23,173 nucleotides of DNA from a virus: the IMG/VR virus record IMGVR_UViG_3300033571_020199, positions 1 through 23,173 of that record; one strand, 5' to 3'. How positions within the stretch are numbered: the stretch's first letter is position 1; every line of letters begins with the position of its first letter. The notes under the pieces were generated by a model that was given only the letters and a program-made list of their open reading frames with translations, had not been told where the DNA came from and searched no databases. Shown here piece after piece: positions 23,041 to 23,173 of this stretch. The translations under genes and the position numbers were made by a program.

Positions 23041-23173
23041 AAATCAATAAGTAAAAAATATATCATAATTTTAACTGCACTTAGTTGTAATATGTCAGCT
23101 ATTGAGCTTTGATTGATTATCACAATTAATTATCTGTCCATATGGAAGTAAAAGAAGAACGAAGCCTTACAAG

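Noticed and set aside
23161-23172. Twelve bases GAAGCCTTACAA near the right edge also occur on the other strand near 21079-21090
   Set aside because: Inverted, short and inside a likely coding frame; attachment sites should be direct repeats at the element ends.
1-23173. CRISPR array, rRNA, tRNA or insertion sequence
   Set aside because: No regularly spaced repeats, no cloverleaf or rRNA sequence and no transposase-like frame were seen in reading either strand.

Overview
The window is an AT-rich (roughly 35-38% G+C by eye) stretch of a bacterial genome. Almost all of it is a short-tailed-phage-like prophage, read on the minus strand from about 21.5 kb down past position 1. The flanking sequence to the right is probably chromosomal: a sodium:solute symporter gene on the plus strand. 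Low G+C, a cluster of palindromes carried in frame inside a gene, a patatin phospholipase and the AT-rich symporter together suggest an obligate intracellular alphaproteobacterium of the Rickettsiales (Rickettsia or a close relative). That is inference; no rRNA or tRNA is present to confirm it.

In the order of phage transcription (right to left), the first block (21.5-16.4 kb) is early-type. It has a small winged-helix regulator (21192-21506), a 48-aa basic peptide, a 92-aa protein made of two copies of one unit, a winged-helix protein, and a 471-aa replication-type protein with a palindrome-rich linker. These are followed by a C5-cytosine methyltransferase, a candidate single-strand DNA binding protein, several unknown small proteins and a ParB-domain/N6-adenine methyltransferase. 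Genes overlap by 4-17 nt or lie a few bases apart, so this looks like one long transcript.

The second block (15.2-8.4 kb) is packaging and head assembly: small and large terminase, an unknown 114-aa protein, a 784-aa portal, a small unknown protein, a GroES-like co-chaperonin, a probable scaffold, a small conserved phage protein and a fibre-like protein. A plus-strand Phd/YefM-PIN (VapC) toxin-antitoxin cassette then interrupts the late cluster (6.7-7.3 kb). A good minus-strand promoter with a leader of about 180 nt restarts late transcription on the far side.

The third block (6.4 kb to 1) is virion structure: a 373-aa head protein, the major capsid protein (Mu gpT/HK97 type), small conserved phage proteins, a P22 gp4-like adaptor carrying an inserted discoidin-like domain, a patatin phospholipase, and the start of a fibre gene that runs off the left edge. 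No tape measure, sheath or tail tube gene is seen. With the gp4-like adaptor and the large portal this favours a podovirus-like virion. Integrase, lysis genes and DNA polymerase are not in the window.

The most unusual points are: (i) the C5-methyltransferase gene, which over about 530 nt is open in a second frame whose translation also reads like phage cytosine-methyltransferase sequence (repeated LPTPTxSD motifs); (ii) the run of unrelated palindromes in the linker of the replication-type gene; (iii) a patatin translationally coupled to a fibre gene; (iv) the discoidin insertion in the adaptor; (v) a 23-bp perfect inverted repeat at the phage/symporter junction.
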